From: Tubiluchus corallicola
Taxonomy: Eukaryota > Priapulida > Priapulimorpha > Priapulimorphida > Tubiluchidae
Length of the DNA: 64,000 nucleotides
Assembly: GCA_030141605.1 (NCBI GenBank)
Contig: JAQGDQ010000128.1
Span: 1-64,000 of the forward strand
Reading direction: 5' to 3'
This document shows positions 44,361 through 57,102 of this stretch, piece by piece. The notes under the pieces are model-generated. The model searched no databases. It was given only the letters and a program-made list of their open reading frames with translations, and was not told the DNA's origin. The translations under genes were made by a program, and so were the position numbers. Numbering within the stretch: the stretch's first letter is position 1; each line of letters opens with the position of its first letter.

Positions 44361-44750
44361 GTGAACGCAATTGATTCAGAAAAAAACAGCTCTATAAGCA
44401 ATCCACGCCAATACTGTTTGAGACCAGACTTCAGACTTTTACAGAAAGAAAAAAAGCATGGCTTGGCCAACATAACAGAAGCATCTTTAACATTTTTATC
44501 TTTAAGAAACACTACTAGAGCAGAACTATTGACTGAACTCATGCCTGTGCTGGAACGTTTCGTTGTACTCCTGTATCACAAAGCTGGCACATTGACGTCA
44601 GTTTGCAAAGCATGCAAAGGCTTGTTCACTAGAAAGGAAAGGTTTTTTTGTGACAAATTCTACAACATATACCACACTGTTGGGACACATCAGAGGAGTT
44701 GTACAATATCAGGCAGATATTGTTGGTCCACGCATTGATCACTGGTCTAG
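44361..44750 (+). mobile_element. Decayed transposon-type coding fragment
   Basis: The + frame contains LLTELMPVLERFVVLLYHKAG, VCKACKGLFTRKERF and, near the end, HQRSCTISGRYCWSTH before a stop. This order (LERFVVLLY, a K-LF-K step, then an R-Q-G-x-x-W step) is one I associate with repeated invertebrate transposon-linked proteins. The frame has no clear start or splice sites and stops early. It is read as a relic, not a host gene. Confidence 0.35.
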
Positions 44751-45309
44751 CACCTGATGTGGATTCCTTGACCTTGAAAAACTAAATTTACACACTAAAA
44801 TCATCATCTTGTCTGCTCTGACAACTGTGATTTCGTCTTTATCTGATGCTGGAGATAGGAATCTTGTTAGCTATCTCGAAGTGGCGGCCTCATTGAACAC
44901 TAATCTATAGCTTTTACTTTTGAAACCCTATGTCTAGTACAAAAATTATCATCCTATATGTCTTAGAACATGCAATATAGCTAATGTATTACACTAGCTG
45001 CAAAACCATCTTGGCAGTCACCTTGAAATTGATCTTGTTCTCAAAATGATAGTCTCTTGTAGAACGACAAAAAACCCTGCTCACTTCGTCTAAAAGTTAC
45101 AATACTTTGTATAAAGCTAAAACCCGTCAAAGTGATTAATTTTGGGTTTCAGGCCAAACGAAAATCATCCAATATTGCCGCCATTTCAAAATGGTCTAAA
45201 AGATGGAAGTCTGTTGCTAGTTTTTTAGGCCGTGTTTTAGCTGCTAGAGCACATGTTCTTATTTTTATAATAAATCTTTAGGTAAGCAGATAATATAATT
45301 GATTGGCAT

Positions 45310-45840
45310 AATTTCTTTTTGTGTGGCGGCGATCTTGAAAACCGCGACCATTGTTGTAACGAAAGTAAAGAAATGGATTGCAAAGGCCTTGGAATAGATG
45401 TCGTCATCGCTTTATAGCAATATTTTTCTGTGAAGGGAACTTGTTTTAATTTACATTGTGTGCGCAAAAACGTTGCAGAAAATTTTGATTTTTTGCGTTT
45501 TTGACCATTTTCCGTTAATTTCTCAAGCCGACAACTGTTTTCTTTCGGATTCAGCAAGGTCACATTGATAAGACTGGCTATGTTGTTCACTTTTAGAAAA
45601 AATGCCCCTAGAACTTCATAGAAGTACCTTTTTATGATTTTCTTCTAGTAGCAGCCATTTTGAAAACACTCGTCATTTTTGAAATGAAAATTACAGAAAT
45701 GGTTCCATTAGTCCAACTACCCTGACATAGATGTCATAATGGCTCTTTAATGCAACAGTTTTTTCGGATTCAGCATAGTCAAATTAATAAGACTGGCCAT
45801 GTTGCCCACTTTTAGAAAAACGCTCCTAGAACTTTGTTGC
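45310..45840. repeat. Degenerate tandem duplication
   Basis: The block TTTCGGATTCAGCA(A/T)(G)GTCA...AATGAAGACTGGC-like at 45541-45620 recurs at 45761-45840 (AAGACTGGC(T/C)ATGTTG, CACTTTTAGAAAAA, CCTAGAACTT). An earlier matching piece, ATAGATGTC(G/A)T, is at 45391 and 45727, so the two copies differ by indels. Confidence 0.7.
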
Positions 45841-48800
45841 ACATATATACTATTCATGTTTATATATTTTTATATATGTATTTGTTCCTGAAGTGTAAGA
45901 GAGAAAAACGAACTTGATTTGATTTGATTTGACAATTTTGATTTTATCTTAATGCTGTAACTATTCTTACAATGTTTCTTGCTTAATGGTTTCAGTTCCT
46001 TCCGATCTGCTCTTATTGGAAATCTACATTTTTTTCTTTTTCTAATTTAGTTTGTTTGTGATCCCGATATCGTAAACAACTGGCAGTTTCAAATGACACG
46101 TAATCAGGAGGCAGATTTTAGGCGTGTCTGATATTAATAACATAGCAATAGTGAATACTGTGGCTACAGTTTAATTCCTGCATGCATGGTTTGTTTACGT
46201 TATGTGACTACTTACCCTGCTCTAATGTGAATAAGTCTAACAGCTTTTCTTGAGTTTTCTTATATAAAGATTTATATATAGACGGCTGGCAGCAATACGT
46301 TGAGCGCACTTAGGCCTGTTAAGTTCATTAAGATTATAAATGACTCTAGTATTACTAGTACGTTTCATGCAGCATGAAACTTAAGTAATGAGAATAGAGT
46401 AATGTGATCTATTTAGAGTAATTTAATGTTACAGAATATTATGACATTAATGCGATTCAGAAACTATGTCTTCGTTATTCGTTATTATAAAAAGAACTTG
46501 TTTACTAATTTTCTTAGTGTATCCTTCATTTTAGTCAATAACAAGGTAACTGGTAGATAACTAGTATTATACCAGTATTATTACCAGTCGTCGTAGTAAC
46601 CAGTAAGTCGTAGATAAGTAGCATTATATATCATTTTTATATGATATATATGATTCTATATCATGATATATCATTTTTGTCACTTTTCTAAGCATAGATT
46701 CGATTAAACAGCACCTGTTAATATGTGGCAAAATTCGTTTGTGTTCCACGAGACGTAAACATTTCTACGTCTACATCGTTTAATCGTTTTATTGATGAAT
46801 TTGAAAAAATCTCTGTCTTACTTCCATTTCCCTACTCACAATAGCACTTACAAGTGGTAGAAGTACAAAGAATGCCCACCAAAAAAGCTAAAGTTAAAGA
46901 GCAGTTTGCAGATTGCCGCTTAAACTGACAGAATCAGTAGAAGTCCACAAATTTATTTTGCACGACGTGATGTAACCAATTGCTAGGATGACATGTTTTA
47001 ATCTGGGGTCCGGTATTTCACGATTGCAAGCCTCAAAAAATATCTGAAAAAATAAGTCCGTAGGTTGAAATTTTTGAGACTTGCTCATGATGCTAATTTC
47101 TTGGCCACAAATAGTTTATGAATAATTTTTTGAATCCAAAAAAAAAAACAGGTTGCTCATGTGCAAGAACGGAATTCTCATGAAAGAAACATTTCTACCT
47201 GCATTATGTAGCCTAACTCCCAATTTTGATTCAAAAGTCTCTCTAGTGAATCAGTAATAACTGTCACTTCATTCCATCATTCACTTCTCCACTGTAAAGC
47301 ATTATATTGTAACACGCAAACAGAATTTTATTGCAAACTTTCTATTACGTTCAAAAAACACCAAAACAGACTTTATGGCAAAGATAGCCTTTGTCATGTA
47401 CTCGGTAAATTTTTAAATGTACACGGAGTAGCAGTATTGCGTGACTGGCTTTACGACAAACCCACAAAAAACAAACAAACAAGTAAACAACTTGTGACGT
47501 CGATTCGATCGGGGACGCTGAACCAACAACTATAGTACGATTTTTTACAAGTAACGTTCTTCCATTTACTGATTATCGATACTCGATACTTTTTTCTGAC
47601 GTCATTAAACACACGTCAATAATGTTTACATCAGGTACTTGGTGGCACAGGTGTTATTTTGACGTGATTGTGATTATTTCGCATTTGTGATCGTGACGTA
47701 AGATCCAACCATAAGTACATGCGCTTAATTTGTTTACAAAATGCAGTCGTCTCCTAGGACAACGCAACGCACTACTAAACAACGCAAAAGTTGTGAAGAC
47801 ACATAATATAATGAGACAAATACAGAAAGGTTAGGAATTGCACGTCACAGATCACATGATTGGTGATCATTATGAGTAATCCTATTCCTCAGCGGATAGA
47901 AAGACGTTTTAAAAGTGGAAGAAGCAAGTGCATGTGGTTGACAGTGTGCTCAGCTTAGTCTACCTTGGGCTGGAGACATTGCTGCTGCAAATTTAATAGA
48001 TTTTTATTAAAACGCCAAGAAACTTGCTTTCAAAAGCGAGGTGGTTCCTTGCTAGAACGCCTTCAGGTGACATAAATGTTTATAATTGTGATTTCAGAAA
48101 TACAATGTACTGCTCAGTTACGTAGGCGGGGATGCCTAATCGAAATAAAGGTTCGTAATTGAGAGCTTTTATCTGCAACTTGATCTACATTTTCTTCTCG
48201 TCTCGATCATCAATCAAGCTGCTTGTCAAAGTCCGGCACAGCCTCTTCCAATTGCCTTTTAATTTTCTTATAAAATGAAAATGAATGCTTTGCTTTAATG
48301 TCTTATGCTCGCTATGGAACAAATGGAAATCTATTAAATATTTGAAACAAAGAGGAGTGAAAATAAAGAAATAGAAAAAATCATAAGTGAGGGGCTAGAT
48401 TTGAATCAGGAAACTTGGATTACAAATCGACTATACCTCGCATAACCTATAGTGATTACGAAGGATCTTAATTCAATATTTATATTTCGTCAACCGATCC
48501 AACATTTCCCAGTGTTAGTATCTCGACCAGGAATAATTACCGGATAATAAAATTATATCAAGTTTTACTTGCGTTATTATATAATCTTCCACATTTTTGC
48601 TGCCGTTGCAATTTCCTTTGTAATAATTTAATTATTAAGAATTGCATTGTTTCGGCAAGACAGTGCTAAAATATGTTGCGCCATACAGTTTTTAGGTGAA
48701 ACTTAATTGCACAACTCATTTCACGCGGCATATGTCGCCTACAATTACATTAATTACCTTAGGGATGTGGGACGTGCAAATAATTATACACGTACACGCA

Positions 48801-51254
48801 TCGATGTCCCTTACAGGAAATATACACGTGCTGAATTGGCTGTATAATTCTCGAATAATTACTTGACCACCTCCTCAGTAACAGGTCAAGCTGTATGTAT
48901 GCGACTTTAATTACCCAGAAGACGTGTTATTTGCTTTTATGATGTTGGATGTTAAAGGTTATAACGACTTGTGTAAATTATGGAATCAACTATACGGATT
49001 AATAACTAAACGATAAGGCTCTTGTATGACGTTCTGCTGATACAAGTCCCTACGGACAATTGACTCAGAGTCATTAGTCAGTCACTGTGACTCGAAACGT
49101 CAAATCGTCGAAATTACTATCGAGGTTGGCTTCAATATCAAAAGCAGCTGTTTTGCGCTTTTTAACATTGTGAATGAGGATTTACAAAAACATTGCTATA
49201 TCATTACAAAAAATAATATTCCACCTCAGTCTGCTACAGTCAGCGAAGAAAACGAAGCAGAACTTCAAATAATGACAAAAAACCTCTCAGTTGCTGAGTA
49301 AGAATTTACCACAAACGAACTTCGTTGGTTAGTTGAGTGCAACGAAAATTAAAAATCAAATTAGTGAGAGATTATGGCTATAGTAGGGATCTACATGAAT
49401 CCATGATGCATATATACAACTGGACCCAATACTGAATGTACACATCCAGGCATATTATTGTTCCATCTGATCTGTGTTTCAAAGCAATTCTGATTCTGCC
49501 GCAAATTGAAAATTATTCATAAAAACGTTTCCCTGTGAATGTAAATTTCAGTGAATGTAGCAGCTGCGGAAAACCCATAGCATGGGCTACATATTTCAAA
49601 CAGTAAAAAATGGCAGTAAAATACAAAAACGAACTAGATAAAGCACGTCTACTTACTATCATGATGCTGTGGGTAAAAACGCATGAAAACTTACTCTGTT
49701 CTAATATTTCGAGCCTCCTCCAAGATTTCTGATAAAATGCTTCAGCAGGGTGTAATTAAACATACATGCAAAATACGTCAACGACTGTAAAAATAATCAT
49801 AATTGAAAACAATGGCATTTCCCTTTTCTTTAATCTTAACGTTGGCAGGTATTTTTTAACTTTCTGGCTTTAGCAAGGGTGTAGCTATGCTTTCTTTGCT
49901 AATAAAACTCACGTCGTAGCTTGGTGAATTTTGAGTTCTGTCCTGTGATAACAAATGCGATTCATCCCGCGAAAGGTGGTGTTGAATGTGCATTTATTAA
50001 ATAAAAGTAAACAAAAACACTGTTGTGCGCCAATTTTTAGATGTCGTTCATAATTTATGACACGCACATATTCCTTGTTTGTACCGAAGTCCATGATCGA
50101 GCTGCGGACTTTAGATTAATGTAGTGTTGTTATAATCCTGAGATTACTGCTGTTTCTAGAGTTTTACGGTATCTATTCATTATTTTTATTGTATTTTACT
50201 TTTTACTGTATTTCGTTTTACTTATTTTTTAGTTTTAAGCCAAGATACAGCCACGAGCTGTGAATTTGTGATGTTTTTATTAGTTTTGATCATCATGGCG
50301 TTCCTGCTTTTCATGACAAGAAATGGTATCATTTTTTCCTGAGAACACACGGTCGAAGAGATGAAGGCAATATTGCCTAAAAAAACTTTTAGAACAGATT
50401 TGGCAGTTGGGATCTGCTAAAATAACAGTGTTTAACAACCGTGCAGGGCTATTTTGTTACCAGAGAACAAACGAAATTTGGTATAATATTACACTGGCTA
50501 GTACACTGTATTGGACCAACATTAATAAAATTTTCAGTTACAGGCAGAGTCAACTGTCCACCAGCAATGTGCAAACCAAATAATAATTTTGCCTTCGAAG
50601 TGACTTTTATTTAGCATCCGAATGCGGATGCTTTTTCCACTACGGAACAGTGCGGAATAGCTGCGGAAAAATCAATAGGAATAGCCTCAGAAGAATAACG
50701 CATACGCAGGGTGCATAAACGCTTGCATTGAAAACAATAATAACCGATTTTATCTATTCCGTACCACTCACAACGCATCCGCATCCGGATGCTACATAAA
50801 CCACTAGGTCACTTAAATGTGATAAACAAAGTAGATTATTATAACTCTACTGACATAGCATTGTTGTTGCGTTGGTAGCGATCACAGTCTATTGTACAAC
50901 TGTGTGGCATTGTGGCATATTTCATTAAATACAGTAAAACTGCCTTTTATAATGGCTGTTACAGTTGGGACACTGTTCACAGTTATTCCAATTATTCTTG
51001 ATAATGTCGGCTAGGTTCACGAAACTCACAGAGCACTCTCCTCAGGCAGGGGGATTTATGTTAATACGTGACTCGTCATCCTTGGGTCAAAGATCACGGA
51101 GCGGACAAGGCTAATTGCCTTTTTCGTTATGCTGGGTCTCCTCCTAAAGTTTTTAAGCTAGGGTCGCAATTTTTTGGATAATGCTAGGTTGGATCGAGAT
51201 ATTGTTCAAGACTGAATATGGGCATTTGTGTATATGAAAATTTTTCGCTAGGAG
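45841..51254. other. Long non-coding stretch
   Basis: No supported gene. A TTGATTTGATTTGATTTG tail at about 45913-45931 after a plausible 3' end could be the end of a truncated LINE. A stop-free + frame of about 88 codons ends in TAA near 49300 without an ATG or clear splice sites. AT-palindromic sequence lies near 46625-46680. Confidence 0.5.
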
Positions 51255-51506
51255 TAGTGACGGCTCGTAGCTAAAATTAGTGGGGGTGCTGCAAAATAGA
51301 AAAATTTTAGCCATTGTTTTAATACCGTGTATCAAACAACAAAACCTTGATAAACTCGTGAACAAAAAATATCGTTTTCTTGCGAATAGCCTAGATTGTC
51401 GCAGTTCAAGAATATACACGGCTTTTAAACACGTGACAACTGACAACACTAATATTATCGGTAATAATGAGTGAAAACAGGGGATGCTATACACGAGCCG
51501 CCACTG
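51255..51506. mobile_element. hAT-type MITE, 252 bp, with a perfect 8-bp target duplication
   Basis: Ends TAGTGACGGCTCGT and, in reverse complement, CAGTGGCGGCTCGT match at 12 of 14 bases. The flanking 8-mers are identical: GCTAGGAG at 51247-51254 and at 51507-51514. An 8-bp duplication plus a CAGTG-type end is diagnostic of hAT insertion. No transposase; the minus-strand open frame through it (51153-51548) is therefore not a gene. Confidence 0.9.
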
Positions 51507-51559
51507 GCTAGGAGACAAATGCCGAAATCGGGAGGTTAGGACACGCATGCTTCCAATGT

Positions 51560-52080
51560 CGGGTAACAGTGCCTTTTAGTACGTCAAATGAAAGGTCTTG
51601 ATGAGCAGAATGGAATGATATGGGCTAGGACCAGATTATTTGACTCTTGTCCCCACTAGACCGAGGGTAAAACCAAAACTGAGGGTCGGGGAGATAAATG
51701 CTGTCAGTGTCAAGCAGCAGCAGGTTGTAATAGGCTATATCAAATGAAATATACCAGTGTAACTAACTGACTGGTATAAGTCGCACCCGCGCTTGTTGAC
51801 CCTTGATCCCGATCGAGGTAAAGTGACAAGTTGCAACTTTAATATCTTATAATGCATCAAATGAAACGTCTTGATAAGACGAATTGAATGGTATGACCGG
51901 TATGAATGGTATAAGCCTAGACTGGTCAACCACTGACCCTACTGCAGGATAAAAAGTGAAATTGCAATGCAGTCGTATTATACAAATGCCTCGTATGTCG
52001 AGCAACATTAGGTTGTAGTACATCAAATGAAAGGTCTCGACGAGACAAATTGAATGTGGAGCACTGGTCAAAAAGTGACA
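51560..52080. repeat. Degenerate tandem repeat, unit about 130-160 bp
   Basis: A core like CATCAAATGAAAGGTCTTGA followed by a GAATTGAATG-like step recurs at about 51578, 51740, 51853 and 52020. Between the cores lie related GACCC...AGGGTAAA / AGGATAAAAAGTGA steps. No coding frame spans it. Confidence 0.8.
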
Positions 52081-52735
52081 AGCTCTGATTTCATTGAAAC
52101 TGTTAATCGAGTCAAACACAACCGTACTTATGTGCAGTATTACTTATTATTTTGAAAACATTTTTTGTTTGTAAATACAAAACAAAAGCTGAAATTTACA
52201 GCACTACCTGTCACAGAGGCCGAATCTTACCACAGTTTTTTGACGCAGTCAAAAATGTCCACTAGTTTTCATTAAATTTATTTTTAGAGACACTTTAATT
52301 GCTTCAACATATCTTTGATATTCACATCGATCTGGCGAAAGAACCTGGCATCAAAATTAATTAACGAAAATCAGTTTATATCAATAAAGCCAAACTTTAT
52401 GAAAAGCTTCCAAATCCCTTGTTTCTGGGGAATCGGTAAGTGTTAAAAGCGTTCAGTAAGTTACGAAATATACCCTGGTCGCCACCATATGCCGATGGTA
52501 GAATTTTTAAGAATACTGATAATGAAATACATCACGTAATAGTGCTTCTACTTTAGATTGCAATTTGTAGTGAGATTCATCGGGCAACAACATTATTATG
52601 TGTTATGTATATCTACTACTTAATTTTGTTTATTACATTCGCCGGGAGACAAGACCGTTATTACAGTTGCACTTTGCTGAGGTACTTACTGCTGAATAGC
52701 TGATTACTTCGTGATTGAAAATTTTATCAATATAG

Positions 52736-53091
52736 GTTCAATACTGAGATCGGCAGCGTGCGTTAAAACCCCGTCTATGCGGCCCAGTCTCACAAATGCT
52801 TGCTTGCTGATAGCGGCTACAATACAAAATATATGGACAAACGGGGAAAACGTAACGAATGTGTGCACGTTTAGTGGCAATTTGTCAGTTATTCCAGAAA
52901 ACGTATCACTTTCATGCACTTATCAGACTAAAAGAAATTGTCAAGAAAATCATTGCAAGAAATACCCAACTGACGTCAAGCATATTGGTCTATCGCACCA
53001 CCTCCGGTGTAACGTAAGCGCGCTCAACGGCATTCGGGATAGCAGCTCACGCTGGATAACAACTGTCTTTAGTAACCAATATGACAACTAA
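52736..53091 (+). CDS. Open frame behind a possible acceptor; possible terminal exon (uncertain)
   Basis: A frame stays open for 118 codons after a TATAG acceptor-like site at 52731-52735 and ends in TAA at 53089. Its base composition is clearly less AT-rich than the flanks. It is rich in Cys, Ser and Asn (ENVT, GNLS, ENVS and CNVS sequon-like sites) and has no recognised domain. If spliced at 52736 the entry phase is 1, which equals the exit phase of the GPCR exon at 33100, but a direct join would skip TM6-TM7, so at least one unseen phase 1-1 exon would be needed. The sequon-like sites argue against an intracellular tail. It may equally be a piece of a secreted or repeat-derived protein, or chance. 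Confidence 0.18.
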
Positions 53092-54911
53092 TGTCTAATC
53101 AGCAGATAAACTGGTTGTATTTTTTATACTCACAAATTTGCAGAGCAGCAGTTATTTTCACACGAAATTAACACTTCAAGTAGCAAAAAACTGACTTTTC
53201 AGTTTAAACAGATTATGGAGACGAAGTCTCAAAGTACTATAAAATGCAGAAACATAACTATAATAAAGAAACTAAGCCAGTTAGCCTTGCTTTGAAATAA
53301 ATGAACAACAAAAATATTATGTCCCTCTTGTCTTTGAACATACGAACATAATATGCCTGCGACGTATGTTTTCTATATAACTGTCCATGTGCTCGCTTGC
53401 AAGATTTATCCAGTTTTTGTATTTTTCCGTTTGTCAGACTACGGAAATGGAATAAATTTGATTGTTCTGTTCCATAGACGACCCTTATATCGACTCCCCG
53501 AGTTACATAAGTCCCAATGGTACCTTTTAACCATGATTATAACCAGAAAAATGGTGTAAAATTAACGAATATTACGTTGATATATAATATAAATTTTGAC
53601 TACATTTGAATTAATTCTACTTAGAGCATGACTATTTTCACAGCAAAACGGTTTAGTCATCAACTCCTAGACGTAAGTGTTGTGCATTTCTTCCTATAAT
53701 TAACGAAACTAGATTATATATTTCCACTAATTCACTCGCATTTTCAATCGAAAATAATAAAATCCAGAACCAGGCCAATATTTCCCCGCTAACTAATGAA
53801 AAGTTGGCATTTTTCATAACTGTATTAGACGCAGCTGCAGCTAAATGTCACGAACGTAACTGCATTAATTAAACTCTGCAGGGGTGTGAAAAATCTTGCA
53901 CGCCGATTGGACAGTCAAAAAGAGAATGTTTGACATGCTTGACGTCAATTATTTCACTTAAGGATATGTGTGTTGTATCAATATGCTGGGCGTTTATGAA
54001 AATGTCAATCGCTGCGCTAACTTTGTTATAAATTTATAGTTTTTTTAGTTATACTTCTGTAAAATTAGTTTCCAGTGCCTTTGTATGTACATAATCAGTC
54101 TAAAAAACTGATGTAAGCAATAATATGGGTTTACACAACACAAGTTACCTCTGACAAACTTTGCGAATAATAATTAAGAAGTATACCATACACTGGACGT
54201 TCAACCTTAGTAATCATTAATGCTATTTTATGGAGTAGCGTAATAAGTGGTAACCTCTTGTATGTGTAGTGCATAAAAAGTGCAGAACTGCATGCCAGTC
54301 TTGCATGTAACCAACAGTGAACAGAAACAGCATAAAAACTTAAATGAAAAAATAGAAAACTAATTAATGGGAGCAAATAGCTTATTTATTAATTTGAAAG
54401 GGTCAGTTTGAGATGTTTGACCCAGCAGCACCTTTGTCTAAGTCTTTTTAGCTTGGCGAACCTTATAATCTGACTCTTTCTAACCTTTCTAACGTCTGCA
54501 TTGCTAGCACCCAAGCACTGTATTTCATCATTTGAACGTCTCTGATTTGCTGCTAAACAAATTTTTATTGCAGAAATTTTGTATGGCTGAAAAAATAAAA
54601 GTAATAACAGTAATACTCCCTTGACATTGGCTCTTGCAGGATATATTTCAATGCGTTATAATTCACGTCTGTATGTGAGCAGCTTTTGTGATGAACTAAT
54701 TACGTGATATTACAGCAGCCCGTCAGCTGAGAAGATGAAAGAAGCAACAACTGTAATCAACTGCAAAAACGTCCTTTTTGCTTTGGAAGTAGTCAACTGA
54801 CAGAGCATTCTCGTATAAAAGGACTTTTTGTTTGCCATGCACCACACTTCTTTGATTGTGGTCTATAGTTACTGTGGTCTAACCATTATTAGAGCAGCTT
54901 TCTTAATCTAA
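53092..54911. other. Non-coding stretch
   Basis: AT-rich; nothing supportable as a gene was seen. Open frames at 53353-53559 and 54131-54376 lack context. Confidence 0.5.
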
Positions 54912-55210
54912 TGGTGCGTTCAGACTAGCGATGATAGCAGTTCAGACTCTGAGAGCAGACTCGCAAGTGTGAAGCGTTTTGCGAGTTACTGTCGCAAAGA
55001 AATTGCAAACTCTTCCACAGTTGCTGCGAGTTGATTTACACATGGACGAATTATTCTCGACGCCTCACGCGCCGAATAGAAAAGTGGGTGTCAGCTCTCG
55101 GTTACTGTCAGAGAGTAACTCGCGGCAAGTTTTTCTCTCTAGTCTGAACACGCTTGTGAGTGATATGGCGATTTTACTTGACGAGAAAACTCGGTAGTCT
55201 GAACTCGCCG
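54912..55210. mobile_element. PIF/Harbinger-type MITE, 299 bp, flanked by TAA
   Basis: Left end TGGTGCGTTCAGACTAGCGA and reverse-complemented right end CGGCGAGTTCAGACTACCGA match at 16 of 20 bases. TAA lies directly outside both ends (54909-54911 and 55211-55213), as expected for the TWA target of PIF/Harbinger elements. A third AGTCTGAACACGC copy lies inside at 55141. The open frame at 54979-55197 is part of the element. Confidence 0.75.
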
Positions 55211-55451
55211 TAAAAGTGGTGTATAATTAATGTATCCGCAAATCTTTTGATAAGCCTTATTGTTCAGCTGAACAATGTCCATTGAATATGACACCCATAT
55301 TTTGAAATTATTACAGTTTTATCATTAAGCAATAAAATTTTAAACAGTACGAACGATATTTTATTCATAATACAGTCACAATGATGGGCTCGTTCCAGGA
55401 CGTCTCCACTGAGGTATGTTACATTATTTTTTATACACTTTATATATATAC

Positions 55452-55544
55452 GTACATACATACATACATACATACATACATACATACATACATACATACA
55501 TACATACATACATACATACATACATACATACATACATACATACA

Positions 55545-55572
<28 letters not shown>
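55452..55572. repeat. (CATA)n microsatellite
   Basis: About 120 bases of CATA/TACA, turning into TA at the right edge. Confidence 0.97.
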
Positions 55573-55580
<8 letters not shown>

Positions 55581-57058
55581 TATATGTATATATATATGCG
55601 CCTGCGTGGCATTTAAATCTATGACAAATTATAACTGCCGAGATATAGGCTAAACGTTTGCAGTGCTGCGCATTATGACAAATAGAAAAGTACACTTTTG
55701 TGTTTTTGTTTTTTTTGCAATTGGTTTTAGCTAATTAGAATGGTAGAACTCTTTGCAGGATTGTAATTATGAGACGACACCAAAATCACTCGAAACCCTG
55801 AATGAAACACAGTCTAATTCAAGTGTCGTTCAGCGCCTGACAAATTGGATTTTTGTGAAAGTTTGATTGGTAACTTTGATTCAAGGTAAAATTGAATCAC
55901 GTCAAACGTCGTCTAAAGTTAACTCTTCTTTTTAGACAAGGCCGAGCACAAATAGAAGGTTTTCAAAGCATAACTTCTTAAAATTCAAAAACATGGAATT
56001 TAACCAACAATTATGCTCTTCAGGGAAACAACATTATACCAAGCAACAGCCAAAACAACAAAATAATTAAAAATATGCTCTATAGAAAGTCCATTTTGAA
56101 ACAATTATTTTTCAAGTCGAAATGCCCGTATTTGTTGCTATTGGGTTAAGAGCAATCACTTGCTCATGTTTTTAGAGTTCTGTTAAAATCAACACAAAGT
56201 GGTTTGAAAAGACCCACGTAGCTCCTGCAAGCTGTGCAGAGCGCCTTACTAAGCCGACATTTCCTACTTTCTTTGTTACAATAATCAGTAATTCCACAAA
56301 ACTGATTGATACGCTGGGTAACACGGTTCTGGAATAAGAGCATACATGAAAAGAATAATTATAGGGTTTAGGTCCTACTATGAAAATAATAAAAAAAACT
56401 CACTGAAACAATGGCGACGGACCACTATGAACGTAGATTTGTTCCTGGCTTGCTGGTCGTGTAGATACTATTTGTTTGTAAAATGGCCAAGTTATTTATG
56501 TCGAAAATTAACTTTTTTACTCCGCGACAATGTTTTACGAACAACGTTCATTGGAAACTTACCTTTAAAAATGGCTGCATGATTCATTCCCGCTACTTGT
56601 ATTAATTCAGGCGAATAGAAAAGAATTATTAGTCTTGTTACTAGTGGCAGATTACATCATTTCAAGGGGAAAATGTGTTTGAGACCTTTTTTTTTATTGG
56701 TTAGAATACAAGTTTGTTCTTATGTGCCACTTCGTTCGTAGGCATCTAACGAAAGTGGGGAAAGGAAAATTAAAATGCGAAATGGCAGCTTTATTTTGAT
56801 ATAAACATCGACACTGTGACTTATACAGGACTGCATTATTGATTCACTAATTGATTGCATCTCACGTTGGATTGTGTAGAAGACGTTTAACTGTTATTTG
56901 ATCGCTTTGCGCGTAGTCTTTTGCTGCGAGTAAAAACCCTTTGCAAAAGGAAAAAGCGAGATCCGGTAATGCAAAATGGCAGCTTTTTCGTGAGAGAAAC
57001 GCATTTATCTGCTTTGCGATTGATTTGTCATTCTGCTTTTTGAAATGATCTGTAATTG

Positions 57059-57102
<44 letters not shown>

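Noticed and set aside
49040-49302. Stop-free + frame of about 88 codons ending in TAA
   Set aside because: No ATG, no convincing acceptor and no family likeness; such a length occurs by chance in 64 kb.
55264-55695. Open frames of repeated Met-Tyr-Val-Cys or Tyr-Ile-His-Thr
   Set aside because: The (CATA)n microsatellite in different frames.
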